Positions 55,171 through 63,811 of a stretch of 64,000 bases of DNA are shown here, one piece after another (position 1 is the stretch's first letter; every line of letters starts with the position of its first letter). Origin of the DNA: Thalassospira sp. MCCC 1A01428. Lineage in GTDB: Bacteria; Pseudomonadota; Alphaproteobacteria; Rhodospirillales; Thalassospiraceae. The translations under genes and the position numbers were made by a program. The DNA lies in assembly GCF_002115825.1 (NCBI RefSeq), contig NZ_JFJZ01000021.1:1-64000 (forward strand), in the 5' to 3' direction. The notes under the pieces were generated by a model. That model was not told the origin of the DNA. It was given only the letters and a program-made list of their open reading frames with translations, and searched no databases.

Positions 55171-55887
55171 ATGCCGAAACTTGCCACCTGTTATATTCTT
55201 TATGGCCTGACCGGTCTTGTTGCTGCCACCCAGATTTCCCAGGCTCAGGCGGGAACTGCAGGAACTGCGGGAAACGCTCAACCCGGGCAGGTCGTGAACA
55301 AACCGGGGATTGCGGGGGAAACGGCGTCATCTGGTAAGATGTCGACGGCAACGGATACAAAAAGTATCGCGCAGGGAACGGCAAATGCCGCCATTAGCGC
55401 ACCTGCGGATAATCAGACAAACCACGATGACCAGGCAGGCCCGGTAACCGACAATGACCTGTATCGCGAGATGCGTATGCAGGCCGGTCAATATGCCGCC
55501 CGCAACATGCATCAAATTCTGGTCGGGGATTTTACCTGTGATGGCCAAATTGACCGCATTGCCGGCTGGGTTGACCGCGATAATCCCGAAGGGCCGTTTT
55601 TTGATGTGTTATTTGTGACGCGCGATGGCGGAAAGCTAAGCTCGGAAATGAAGCTGATTCCCTTTGCACAAGATAAACAGTTTGCCTTGTGTGTGGCCGA
55701 TGATACCGCCCCGCCCCCCATGAGCTGGCAACAGGTTGAACCTGATTATGTGCGTGATGTTGTGGGCAATGCCAATTTATGCACCACTGCTGTCCGGGTT
55801 GAGGATTTTATTTGTGATGCCCCGCAATTTTACTGGAATAAAAAAGCCGATGAAAACGGTGATCATTGGGTGTTTTATCGTAACTGA
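55171..55887 (+). CDS. Hypothetical secreted protein
   Basis: 238 residues. A signal peptide (about 1-24, ending AQAG) is followed by a low-complexity A/G/T/N-rich linker (about 25-95). A globular domain of 140 residues holds four cysteines (FTCDGQ, ALCVAD, NLCTTA, FICDAP), likely two disulfides. The segment GDFTCDGQIDRIAGWVDRDN resembles a calcium-binding or repeat-type surface loop, but no family is recognised. GGAG precedes ATG 55171. Confidence 0.6.
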   Translation: MPKLATCYILYGLTGLVAATQISQAQAGTAGTAGNAQPGQVVNKPGIAGETASSGKMSTATDTKSIAQGTANAAISAPADNQTNHDDQAGPVTDNDLYREMRMQAGQYAARNMHQILVGDFTCDGQIDRIAGWVDRDNPEGPFFDVLFVTRDGGKLSSEMKLIPFAQDKQFALCVADDTAPPPMSWQQVEPDYVRDVVGNANLCTTAVRVEDFICDAPQFYWNKKADENGDHWVFYRN

Positions 55888-55888
55888 A

Positions 55889-55930
55889 AATGAAACGGTG
55901 TATTCTGACCGAATTTCTACTTTTGAGTGA
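55889..55930 (+). repeat. Remnant resembling the 3' end of the next gene
   Basis: This 42-bp stretch reads in frame as NETVYSDRISTFE and TGA. The end of the following gene has NETV, then YRRSTVSFE and TGA. The last ten bases TTTTGAGTGA (55921-55930) recur exactly at 56761-56770. It may be the scar of a deleted second copy or an insertion footprint; it is short enough for chance to remain possible. Confidence 0.4.
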
Positions 55931-55945
55931 AGCGTGGGGTGCAGG

Positions 55946-56770
55946 ATGTTGCGGGTTGCCACTATTTCCATGAAGCGGTGTAACGGTATAAATCAGGCGG
56001 AGCATAATGCACGAAAAGAATTTCTTTGCCTTATTGTTGAGTCGCCAGACGCACCAGATCTGATCGTTTGTGCAAGTGATTATTTTTCTACAGAGGCAAA
56101 ATTAATCGAATTTTGTGAACGTAGAAAAGAACTCGATAATCGATCAACGTATATTGTCACGACGGTCGGTAATTCTAAAAAAGGCAAGAAAGACAAAAAA
56201 GGAGAATCTGAGAAGTATCCAGGTTTAGATTACATATATGTTATCTTCCCTGATGGTTCTTTTGAGAAATTGGCACAACAATTTATCTCAACAAGGGATA
56301 ATTATAAGTTTGGTGAGGAGGATTTTATAAAAAATTTGGAAAATCGCCGTTTTGAGCTGCCTAATGGTGATCGGAAATTCTCTTGTTCAGTTTTGTCATG
56401 TGGTGAAATTAATGCTTTCCATGGACGAGAGAATGTTGTGGCATTGCATTCGGCCACGGGAAATCTTTTTGATGATGTTGATATTATTCTTAATCCAACG
56501 CACGACCGCATGAGCAATGACGGGGCGGTTGACGCGAAGAGGCGACATCTTTCCCAAGTCATAGATGGTCGTCACCGATGCTATATCAGTGTGTCGAACT
56601 GGGAAGTTTGTAGCAAGTCACAGAAAAAAGACGCTAGCACTTTGCATACTATTTATTCGTCTAATTTTGACGAGGCATATGGGTATCGCAATGAGACAGT
56701 CGAACGGCAATTCATCGATGGTTTTGAAGACCTATTTGAATATCGCCGCTCTACTGTTTCTTTTGAGTGA
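55946..56770 (+). CDS. AT-rich accessory gene, nitrilase-like
   Basis: About 274 residues, markedly AT-richer than all neighbours. The order of motifs suggests the carbon-nitrogen hydrolase fold: opening strand RVATISM, a strand-turn VIFPDGSFEK (Lys position), CSVLSCGEINAF with a candidate nucleophilic Cys, then DVDIILNPTHDRM, and RCYISVSNW. The usual first catalytic Glu is not evident (the segment reads DLIVCASDYF), so activity is uncertain. The start is unclear: GTG 55934, ATG 55946 and ATG 55970 are candidates. Probably a transferred gene. Confidence 0.5.
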   Translation: MLRVATISMKRCNGINQAEHNARKEFLCLIVESPDAPDLIVCASDYFSTEAKLIEFCERRKELDNRSTYIVTTVGNSKKGKKDKKGESEKYPGLDYIYVIFPDGSFEKLAQQFISTRDNYKFGEEDFIKNLENRRFELPNGDRKFSCSVLSCGEINAFHGRENVVALHSATGNLFDDVDIILNPTHDRMSNDGAVDAKRRHLSQVIDGRHRCYISVSNWEVCSKSQKKDASTLHTIYSSNFDEAYGYRNETVERQFIDGFEDLFEYRRSTVSFE

Positions 56771-56780
56771 TTCTGTGATC

Positions 56781-58304
56781 TTACTTCCAGATTTTGCTGC
56801 CGCTGCCGGGTAATCCATAGCGTTCCCATTTTTCATCAACGCGGTCGATGATGTCATCGGGCATATATAGTTTTTCGCCCCATTCGCGGTGGGTTTCCGG
56901 GGACATTTTGTTGGTGGCATCCATGCCCAGTTTGCCGCCCAGCCCGCTTTCGGGTGATGCGAAATCCAGATAATCAATCGGGGTGTCGGTGATGGTGGTG
57001 ATATCGCGCACCGGGTCCATGCGGGTGGAAATGGCCCACATCACATCTTTCCAGTCGCGGACATTAATGTCGTCATCCACCACAATCACGAATTTGGTGT
57101 ACATAAATTGCCGCAGGAACGACCACACCCCCATCATTACGCGCTTGGCATGGCCGGGATAGGCCTTTTTCATTGAAACAACGGCAATGCGATAGCTGCA
57201 CCCTTCGGGTGGCAGCCAGAAATCGACGATTTCGGTGAACTGCTGTTGTAACAACGGCACAAAAACGTCGTTTAATGCTTCGCCCAGCACCGATGGTTCA
57301 TCTGGCGGGCGGCCGGTGAAGGTTGAAAGATAGATCGGCTTTTTGCGCATGGTGATGGCGGTAATGGTGAAAACCGGGAAGTTTTCGACCGAATTATAAT
57401 AACCGGTATGGTCGCCATAGGGGCCTTCGGGCGCATATTCATCAAGGGATACATGGCCTTCCAGCACAATCTCGGCGGTGGCGGGCACCTTAAGCGGGAT
57501 GGTTTTGCAATCAACCAGTTCTACCTTTTCCCCGCGCAAAAGCCCGGCAAACTGATATTCCGATAAGGTATCGGGCACGGGGGTAACTGCGGCCAGAATG
57601 GTGCCAGGGTCAGCGCCCAGCACAACAGCGCATGGCAGTGGATCGCGTTTGGTGTTTTTCCAGCGGGCATGGTGCTGTGCCCCGCCACGATGCTTGAGCC
57701 AGCGCATAATCGCCTTGTCCTTGCCCAGCACCTGCATGCGATAAATGCCCAGATTGAACACATCGCGTTTGTCGCCACCTTTTTCGCCCACAGACGGGCC
57801 TTGGGTCACCACCAGCGGCCACGTGATCAGCGGGGCAGGTTCGCCGGGCCAGCAGCCCTGAATGGGCAGTTTGCCAAGGTCGATGTCATCGCCGGTCAGC
57901 ACAATTTCCTGACAGGGGGCCTTCGATACCGTTTTGGGCTTCATCGCCATCACGGTTTTGGCCAGCGGCAACATTGAAAAGGCTTCGCGCAAACTTCCCG
58001 GGGGTTCGGGCTGTTTTAAAAAGGCCAGTGTTTCGCCCACTTCGCGCAGTTCTTCGGGCTTGCGGTTCATTCCGGCGGCAACACGTTCAACGGTGCCAAA
58101 CAGGTTTACCAGAACCGGCATGTCATATTTATGGCCATCTTCGCCGACGACATTTTCAAATATCACCGCCGGGCCGCCTTCGGCCAGCAAACGGGTTTGA
58201 ATTTCGGTCATCTCCAGATGGGGTGAAACCGGCTCGCTAACACGTATCAGCTGGCCTTTTTTTTCCAGGTCGTCAATGAAGTCGCGCAAAGACTGATAGG
58301 GCAT
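56781..58304 (-). CDS. ubiD: UbiD-family 3-polyprenyl-4-hydroxybenzoate decarboxylase
   Basis: Decarboxylates the ubiquinone precursor using prenylated FMN made by UbiX. The 507-residue protein begins with the UbiD signature [20 protein letters not shown]. Active-site Glu residues are in [17 protein letters not shown] (about 290-306), and the C-terminal block [20 protein letters not shown] is conserved. ubiA lies 5.5 kb away in this window, same pathway and strand. Confidence 0.93.
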   Translation of the reverse strand: MPYQSLRDFIDDLEKKGQLIRVSEPVSPHLEMTEIQTRLLAEGGPAVIFENVVGEDGHKYDMPVLVNLFGTVERVAAGMNRKPEELREVGETLAFLKQPEPPGSLREAFSMLPLAKTVMAMKPKTVSKAPCQEIVLTGDDIDLGKLPIQGCWPGEPAPLITWPLVVTQGPSVGEKGGDKRDVFNLGIYRMQVLGKDKAIMRWLKHRGGAQHHARWKNTKRDPLPCAVVLGADPGTILAAVTPVPDTLSEYQFAGLLRGEKVELVDCKTIPLKVPATAEIVLEGHVSLDEYAPEGPYGDHTGYYNSVENFPVFTITAITMRKKPIYLSTFTGRPPDEPSVLGEALNDVFVPLLQQQFTEIVDFWLPPEGCSYRIAVVSMKKAYPGHAKRVMMGVWSFLRQFMYTKFVIVVDDDINVRDWKDVMWAISTRMDPVRDITTITDTPIDYLDFASPESGLGGKLGMDATNKMSPETHREWGEKLYMPDDIIDRVDEKWERYGLPGSGSKIWK

Positions 58305-58470
58305 GGCACCGCAATCTTGTGGGGCGGGCAGATGTGGCTGACCGCATTTAAAACATGGTCACAGGTGGTAATACGCCATGGGGGACTTGTCCAGTATGTG
58401 GCGCGCCGAGGGCGACACCCGGTGACGGCAAATACCGCTAAGATCGGGCCGGGATTAGAAAATTAAAGAC

Positions 58471-58502
58471 AAAAACCCGTGCAAACACAAGGTTTGCACG
58501 GG
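58471..58502 (-). terminator. Intrinsic terminator after the lipoprotein gene
   Basis: Read on the minus strand, CCCGTGCAAA pairs with TTTGCACGGG (58476-58485 and 58493-58502), followed by TTTTTG. It is 40 bp beyond the stop of the lipoprotein gene. Confidence 0.85.
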
Positions 58503-58542
58503 ACGCATCATGTTGAAATGGCCGTGGAACGGCCCAACGCTG

Positions 58543-59013
58543 TTATGATTGTGTCATATAGTGAATTTCACCATCATTATCGATTGTGGCGATCTGGCCT
58601 GCTTTGGTGAATATCGTGGCGCACTCGTCTTCCTCGCTGCTATCCCACAGGCACAGATATTTGCTTTGTTCGACCGTCCACAGGCGTTTTTTCATCCCGC
58701 GGTCGCCGTCATCGTCAGACCAGGTCATGGAGGCGACACCATTTTCAAAATAGGTCACATTGACATTGGCGTCCTTGTCGCCATCGCGGTACGAAAATGT
58801 ATGATTGGTAATCGCAGAAACCAGCGACGTTCCGGTTAAGGGCTGATAACCCTGATTAACCAATACGGTACCCGCTTCGGTCATGTCGTTGCTATCAACA
58901 TCGATATCGGTGCTGTTAACGGTGGTGGTGGATCCACAGGCAGACAGGGCCAAAGCCGCGCCCAGTGAAATCATGCCGGCCATACTGATGTTTTTAATCT
59001 TGCTTGCTCGCAT
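58543..59013 (-). CDS. Hypothetical lipoprotein
   Basis: 156 residues with a type II signal peptide ending in the lipobox LSAC-GS (Cys about 25). After cleavage it would be lipid-anchored in the envelope. The mature part is a small acidic domain with a paired YLCLWDSSEEDECATIF cysteine region; family not recognised. AAGGAG precedes ATG 59013, which also yields a proper signal; the longer open frame upstream does not. Confidence 0.75.
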   Translation of the reverse strand: MRASKIKNISMAGMISLGAALALSACGSTTTVNSTDIDVDSNDMTEAGTVLVNQGYQPLTGTSLVSAITNHTFSYRDGDKDANVNVTYFENGVASMTWSDDDGDRGMKKRLWTVEQSKYLCLWDSSEEDECATIFTKAGQIATIDNDGEIHYMTQS

Positions 59014-59257
59014 TGTTGTTCTCCTTGTTCTGTTTTGAAACAAGTTTGGGCGCGGGCGGTTGCCCAAATGCGCCGTGAAAAGCAGGTTTGCCGCCAAAAC
59101 TGGCAATTAAACGACGGTCATGCGTCCGTTGCATGGCAATATTATTGAAATTGTCGGTTTTGGTTCTTATGTCGATTGGATATACAGTGGGCAGAATCGG
59201 TCGCATTGCCCACAGATGCGGCATTTCCACTTCACCAAGAAAACGAGGGACGCACAG

Positions 59258-59614
59258 ATGGCCAATTACTGGGTTATCGGGGGCACCTATCAGGATACCG
59301 GTTTTGAAGCGCCCGTTGGCGAAGAAACCAAAGTAGGCCCGTTCGGCACCTTTGAAGACGCCGAAAAAGAATGGTCAAAACTGGCCTGGCAGTCGGTCGA
59401 CGATGCCAATTCACGTTACCGCATTGAACGCCTGGACGAATACTGGGTTGTTGGCGGCGAATATGAAGACACCGAATTTGAAAAGCCGGTTGGAGGTTCG
59501 GAAGAACGCCATGGCCCCTTCGCCAGCTTCGAGCAGGCCGAAAAGGAATGGTCAAAGCTGGCATGGCAGAATGTTGATAACTGCAATTGCCGTTACCGGG
59601 TCGTCGAAAACTGA
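59258..59614 (+). CDS. DUF4170 protein with tandem-duplicated domain
   Basis: A 118-residue protein made of two copies of the DUF4170 unit. The first (about 3-60) starts YWVIGGTYQDT and the second (about 61-117) YWVVGGEYEDT. Each contains PVG, GPF(G/A)(T/S)F and AEKEWSKLAWQ. The family is normally a single 65-80-residue unit and often sits beside lipid A genes in Alphaproteobacteria; function unknown. Good GAGGG before ATG 59258; the upstream extension is rejected. Confidence 0.82.
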   Translation: MANYWVIGGTYQDTGFEAPVGEETKVGPFGTFEDAEKEWSKLAWQSVDDANSRYRIERLDEYWVVGGEYEDTEFEKPVGGSEERHGPFASFEQAEKEWSKLAWQNVDNCNCRYRVVEN

Positions 59615-59626
59615 TTGATCCCGTCG

Positions 59627-60424
59627 ATGTTTTCCCGTTCTGACATCGGCCTGATTGCGGACGCCGATTTGCGTTTGCAGGTCGAACAGCATCCGCGCGC
59701 GCAGGACCTCCTGCGCGCGCTTTTATATCCTTATGCTGCCCCGGATTATGATTTTATCTTGCGCGCTGGCACCGTAACCCGGTTTGCCGCCGATGCCGAT
59801 GCCGATGCCGATGCCGATGCCGATGCCGATGCCGATGCAGGCGCTGACATTGAAAAACTGTTATATGGCCGGGTGCCGGTTTTGGCCGCCGGATCCAACC
59901 GGTCGCCGCTGCAATTGGCGCGCAAATATGCCAAACCCTTTGACGGGGGCGATATACCGGTAACGCAGGGCTGGATGCACGACCACGACATTGTGTATTG
60001 CGCCCATTTAACCGGCTATGGCGCGGTGCCTGCCACCATAACGCCGTGCGCGGGGGCAACAGTCCGTGTGGCAATTAACTGGCTGAACCCGGACCAGCTT
60101 TCGCATATGCACGCCACTGAATCGCTGGGAAAACATTACGACTATGTGCAAATCCCGGCGGCGGGCCTTACCCTTGATTGCGGGCAGGCTGTTTCACGCG
60201 TTGGTGCCTATGTGGCGCGGTACGGGTGGGAATTTTCACCGGGCGATGTGTTTGCCATTGCCGACATTGCAGCACAAAACCGGCGTTTCCCGGCGCGCAA
60301 CCAGTGGCAAATGTTGCAATATGTTGCCAGGCGCGCCGGGCATGTGCCGCATCCCGATTTTATCATCCGCCTGATCGAAGACCCGGAATTTCGCTTTGCC
60401 CAAAATGGTTTGCGCACGCCCTGA
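59627..60424 (+). CDS. Conserved hypothetical protein, gamma-glutamylcyclotransferase-like
   Basis: 265 residues. The central part VPVLAAGSNRSPLQLARKY resembles the substrate loop of GGCT-fold proteins (YGSN), followed by a beta-rich domain (VYCAHLTGYGAVPATITP, VRVAINWLNPDQLSHMHATE). An (AD)8 tract at about 55-70 comes from a hexanucleotide repeat. The function is not known; the GGCT link is tentative. Thirteen bp downstream of the DUF4170 gene and probably co-transcribed. Confidence 0.5.
   Translation: MFSRSDIGLIADADLRLQVEQHPRAQDLLRALLYPYAAPDYDFILRAGTVTRFAADADADADADADADADAGADIEKLLYGRVPVLAAGSNRSPLQLARKYAKPFDGGDIPVTQGWMHDHDIVYCAHLTGYGAVPATITPCAGATVRVAINWLNPDQLSHMHATESLGKHYDYVQIPAAGLTLDCGQAVSRVGAYVARYGWEFSPGDVFAIADIAAQNRRFPARNQWQMLQYVARRAGHVPHPDFIIRLIEDPEFRFAQNGLRTP
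59791..59838 (+). repeat. Hexanucleotide microsatellite (cgatgc x8)
   Basis: Eight perfect 6-bp units inside a coding region encode an alternating Ala-Asp tract. Slippage would change protein length without frameshift. Confidence 0.95.
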
Positions 60425-60437
60425 CCTGTTCGGTGTT

Positions 60438-61418
60438 TCAACGTAACCCATCGTCAGAGGTATCGGAGCTGACCGGGGTGGCGGAGCTGTTGAAATAAGG
60501 GTCTTCGCTGGCAAAAGTTCCCATAAACCAGTCGCGAAACAGGCGTACCGGCTCGTTGGCGCGGCTGCCATAGGGGGCGGTTAGAAAATACCCCGATGCA
60601 GATAGCAAACTTTGTGAAAACGGCGCGATCAGGCGACCAGCGGCGATGTCTGCGTCGATCAATGGGGTGCGGCCCATCACCATGCCAACGCCGTGAATGG
60701 CAAGCTCAAAGCAGGAATACAATAAATCGCAGGTAATTTCGTTGTCAAAGCCAAGGCCGGGCACACCTGCTGTTTCCAGCCACAAGGGCCAGTCATCGCG
60801 CAGTAATAACGGGGTTGTGGTGCGAATGACCCGATGGCGTGAAAGTTCAGCCGGGTCAAGCGGTGGCTGCCTGTTGCCAATCAGGGCCGGGCTGCAAACC
60901 GGAAAAATCCGTTCAGTACTGATTTTATAGGCGTCATGGCCGGGAAATGTTCCCAGCCCATAGCGGACAATCAGGCTTAGATCCTTGAAATCCCCGGTGC
61001 CATCGCGGTCGCTAACCCGGTAGGGGTCAAGGGTGAGCATCCGAACATCAATATCGGGATGCAGGGCAATAAATTCGCCAATGCGCGGGGCCAGGCATTT
61101 AAGCAAAAAGGTGCCAGGCGCCCCGATCCGAAGAACATTGTCGCGCTTGCCGCTGGCAAGGCGGTCGGTGGCATGGGAAATGCCCACCACCAACGGGCGA
61201 ATATCGGCCAGATAATCCTCGCCCTGTGGCGTGAGGCTAATGATGCGGCCGGTCCTTAAAAAAAGCCCGGTGCCCAGCAGTTCTTCAAGTTTGCGGATCT
61301 GGTGGCTGATTGCCGTCTGTGTAAGGTTCAGCTCAATCGCGGCCCGGCTGAAGCTGCGATGTCGGGCAACGGCTTCGGCGGCACGCAGGCAGGCAATTGA
61401 TGGCAAGCGGCTAACCAT
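60438..61418 (-). CDS. LysR-family transcriptional regulator (GcvA-like)
   Basis: 326 residues. The N-terminal winged helix reads CLRAAEAVARHRSFSRAAIEL and LTQTAISHQIRKLEELLG, followed by the periplasmic-binding-like effector domain (about 95-300). The start ATG 61418 has GAGG upstream. It is divergent from the MFS gene at 61594 with a 175-bp shared regulatory interval, the usual layout for a LysR regulator and its target. The effector is unknown. Confidence 0.87.
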   Translation of the reverse strand: MVSRLPSIACLRAAEAVARHRSFSRAAIELNLTQTAISHQIRKLEELLGTGLFLRTGRIISLTPQGEDYLADIRPLVVGISHATDRLASGKRDNVLRIGAPGTFLLKCLAPRIGEFIALHPDIDVRMLTLDPYRVSDRDGTGDFKDLSLIVRYGLGTFPGHDAYKISTERIFPVCSPALIGNRQPPLDPAELSRHRVIRTTTPLLLRDDWPLWLETAGVPGLGFDNEITCDLLYSCFELAIHGVGMVMGRTPLIDADIAAGRLIAPFSQSLLSASGYFLTAPYGSRANEPVRLFRDWFMGTFASEDPYFNSSATPVSSDTSDDGLR

Positions 61419-61593
61419 GCGCAACCTCGCTGTAGTGACAGGCATAAGTATGAAAATTTGTCATATTTAGCGTTACGAAATTTCATTTGTACAGCCCGAA
61501 ATATAACCTATCAAGGTCAGTAATATTAAGAGAAATAGTGCATGCAAGGCGCAAATTTACAAAATCGCAAATGCGAGAATGAAAGGGAGGATG

Positions 61594-62934
61594 ATGAATT
61601 TTCAGGAAAGAGAGGGTCAAACGCCGGATGCTTCAGGGGTAAATTCGCCCTGGTATCGCGGCCTGACCAAACAGCACTGGCGGACCCTGTGGGGCAGTTA
61701 TCTTGGCTGGATTTTTGATGGTTTCGAGGCCTTTGCCCTTGTGCTGTCATTGCCGTTTGCCATGAAAAGCCTGCTGACCCCGGAACAGGCCCAAACACCA
61801 TCTTTTTATGCCGGTCTGGCGATTGGCATTACCCTGTTGGGCTGGGGCATTGGCGGCCTGATTGGCGGTGTGTTAAGCGATTATATCGGTCGCAAGCGTA
61901 TGATGATGTTTTCGATTTTCTTTTATGCGCTGTTTACCGGCCTGACGGCCTTTAGCACCAGTTTCGCCACCCTTGCATTGTTGCGGTTTGTCACCGGGCT
62001 TGCAATTGGCAGCGAATGGAGCACGGGCATTGCCCTGGTTTCGGAAACATGGCCGGATAAAGCCCGCCCGAAGGGCTGCGGGTTTTTGCAGTCAGGTTTT
62101 GGGGGCGGTGCGTTGCTTGCCGCAGTGGTCTGGTATTTTCTGTCGCATTATCAGCCGTTGGGTGCTGAAAGCTGGCGTCTGATTTTTGCCGTTGGCGCAT
62201 TGCCGGCTTTTTGCGTGCTGTATTTACGTCGCGCGCTTGATGAGTCTGAAAAATGGGCCAGTGCGGTCAAGGCGCAGCGCCAGGCCGAAAAGGAAGGCAA
62301 GGGGGCACGGCCGTTTACCCTGGCCGAAATTTTCCGCAATGCCGAAAGTCGCCGCCTGGTGATTTTAACCACGATCCTGTCATTTGTAACGACAGTTGGC
62401 TGGTGGGCTGTTTCAAGCTGGATGCCGGGCTATACCGAACAACTGGCCCATTTGCACGGCGAACCGGCCGGGGTGTGGGCGCCGCGCATGTCGTTGATAT
62501 ACAATATTGGTGCTATTTGTGCCTATGTCGCGTCGGGTTTTGTTGCCGATGCTTTGGGGCGACGTTTGTACCTGTTTTTAACTTTTGCCGGATCGCTGGG
62601 TTTTTCCATTCTGACCTATACATGGCAGGGCGACCTTGAAACCTTTATGGTGATTGCGTTTTTCAACGGCGTTTTCACCCTTGGTTTTGCCTTTAGCTGG
62701 ATGGCGATTTATCTGGTCGAACTGTTTAGCTCGGTGGTACGTGCCACGGCAGCAGGCTTTATTTTCAACGCGGCCCGGCTGGTCGCCTGGATATTCCCGA
62801 TTATTGCAGGCGTGATGGTATCCACCATGGGCGGTCTTTCCCATGCGGCCTTGATCATGGGCAGTGTTTACGTCATTGGCCTGATTGTGCCGTGGTTCCT
62901 GCCTGAAACCAAAGGCAAGCCGTTACCGGAATAA
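61594..62934 (+). CDS. MFS transporter, organic/aromatic acid:proton symporter type
   Basis: A 446-residue permease with 12 membrane segments. It carries the sugar/acid-porter loop motifs GGVLSDYIGRKRMMMFSIF (TM2-3) and WFLPETKGKPLP at the end, as in the AAHS/SP branches. SYLGWIFDGFEAFALVLSL in TM1 resembles carboxylate or sialate transporters. Substrate not determined. Three ATGs (61579, 61591, 61594) lie around a GGGAGG; 61594 is taken. Likely controlled by the divergent LysR protein. Confidence 0.85.
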   Translation: MNFQEREGQTPDASGVNSPWYRGLTKQHWRTLWGSYLGWIFDGFEAFALVLSLPFAMKSLLTPEQAQTPSFYAGLAIGITLLGWGIGGLIGGVLSDYIGRKRMMMFSIFFYALFTGLTAFSTSFATLALLRFVTGLAIGSEWSTGIALVSETWPDKARPKGCGFLQSGFGGGALLAAVVWYFLSHYQPLGAESWRLIFAVGALPAFCVLYLRRALDESEKWASAVKAQRQAEKEGKGARPFTLAEIFRNAESRRLVILTTILSFVTTVGWWAVSSWMPGYTEQLAHLHGEPAGVWAPRMSLIYNIGAICAYVASGFVADALGRRLYLFLTFAGSLGFSILTYTWQGDLETFMVIAFFNGVFTLGFAFSWMAIYLVELFSSVVRATAAGFIFNAARLVAWIFPIIAGVMVSTMGGLSHAALIMGSVYVIGLIVPWFLPETKGKPLPE

Positions 62935-62953
62935 ATAGCGGTTGGCGCAGTAT

Positions 62954-62992
62954 AAAAATCCCCGATTGTCCGTGTGGTGATCGGGGATTTTT
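62954..62992. terminator. Bidirectional intrinsic terminator
   Basis: AAAAATCCCCGAT (62954-62966) pairs perfectly with ATCGGGGATTTTT (62980-62992), with A and T runs on the two sides. It lies between convergent genes. Confidence 0.9.
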
Positions 62993-63002
62993 TATGGGAA
63001 AT

Positions 63003-63710
63003 CTAGCGGGTACGATCAGGTAATAATTGCCACACACGGGTGAATTTTGTGTCGGTATCCTCTACCGCGACATCAACCGGCACGTCATAGGTTTCAAGTT
63101 CGTCGATATTGCGTGTCGGGGCATAGGTGCGGCCCGGATCGGCCAGAATAACCCGGGTGCCCAAAAGGGCCTCGGCCATCAGCCATTGCAACACCGCATC
63201 GGCCATATCCTGCTGATAACAAACATCCCCGGCAAAAATCACATCCCAGCGTTTTTCAGGGCTGCTTGTGCCCACCAGATTGTCGGTCAGGGTGACAAAA
63301 TCGACATTATTGCGCGCGGCATTTAACCGGGTGGCGGTAATGGCAACCGGGTCAATATCGTTGGCAACCACGTCGGCAGCGCCCATCATGACGCACGCAA
63401 TGGCCTGCATGCCACCACCACAGGCAAAATCCAGCACCCGTTTGCCCCGTACCAGGTCGGGATTATCCAGTATGTATCGGGTAATCGCCTGCCCACCGGG
63501 CCAGGCAAAGGCCCAATAGGGCGGGGGAATGTCCAGCACGCCCAAAATATCCTCGGTCGCTTGCCACAGCGGGGTGATATGGGTTGCCAGGTACATTTCA
63601 ATTTCGGGCGTTAACGGCACGCGGGCAGGGACGGTAAAGGTCGCAATCAGATCGGCAAATTGCGGGTCGTCAACCTGGGGGACCAGCGCATCGGCAAAGA
63701 CATTTTCCAT
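63003..63710 (-). CDS. ETF-beta lysine methyltransferase-like protein
   Basis: 235 residues. The family mark PPPYWAFAWPGGQAITRYIL (about 61-80) precedes a SAM-binding site VLDFACGGGMQAIACVMMGA and DIDPVA. A further motif is FAGDVCYQQDMA. It matches the METTL20/EtfBKMT group, whose alphaproteobacterial member methylates ETF-beta and ribosomal protein L7/L12. The exact substrate here is inferred. Confidence 0.75.
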   Translation of the reverse strand: MENVFADALVPQVDDPQFADLIATFTVPARVPLTPEIEMYLATHITPLWQATEDILGVLDIPPPYWAFAWPGGQAITRYILDNPDLVRGKRVLDFACGGGMQAIACVMMGAADVVANDIDPVAITATRLNAARNNVDFVTLTDNLVGTSSPEKRWDVIFAGDVCYQQDMADAVLQWLMAEALLGTRVILADPGRTYAPTRNIDELETYDVPVDVAVEDTDTKFTRVWQLLPDRTR

Positions 63711-63811
63711 TGTGCGCGTTTTCCTGTGTTACCGCGATGAACCTGCGCCCAAGTACGTGTTTTGGGGGTGGCATGCAACAGCCGTGATGGATATGGGCCC
63801 GGTGCAGGGCG

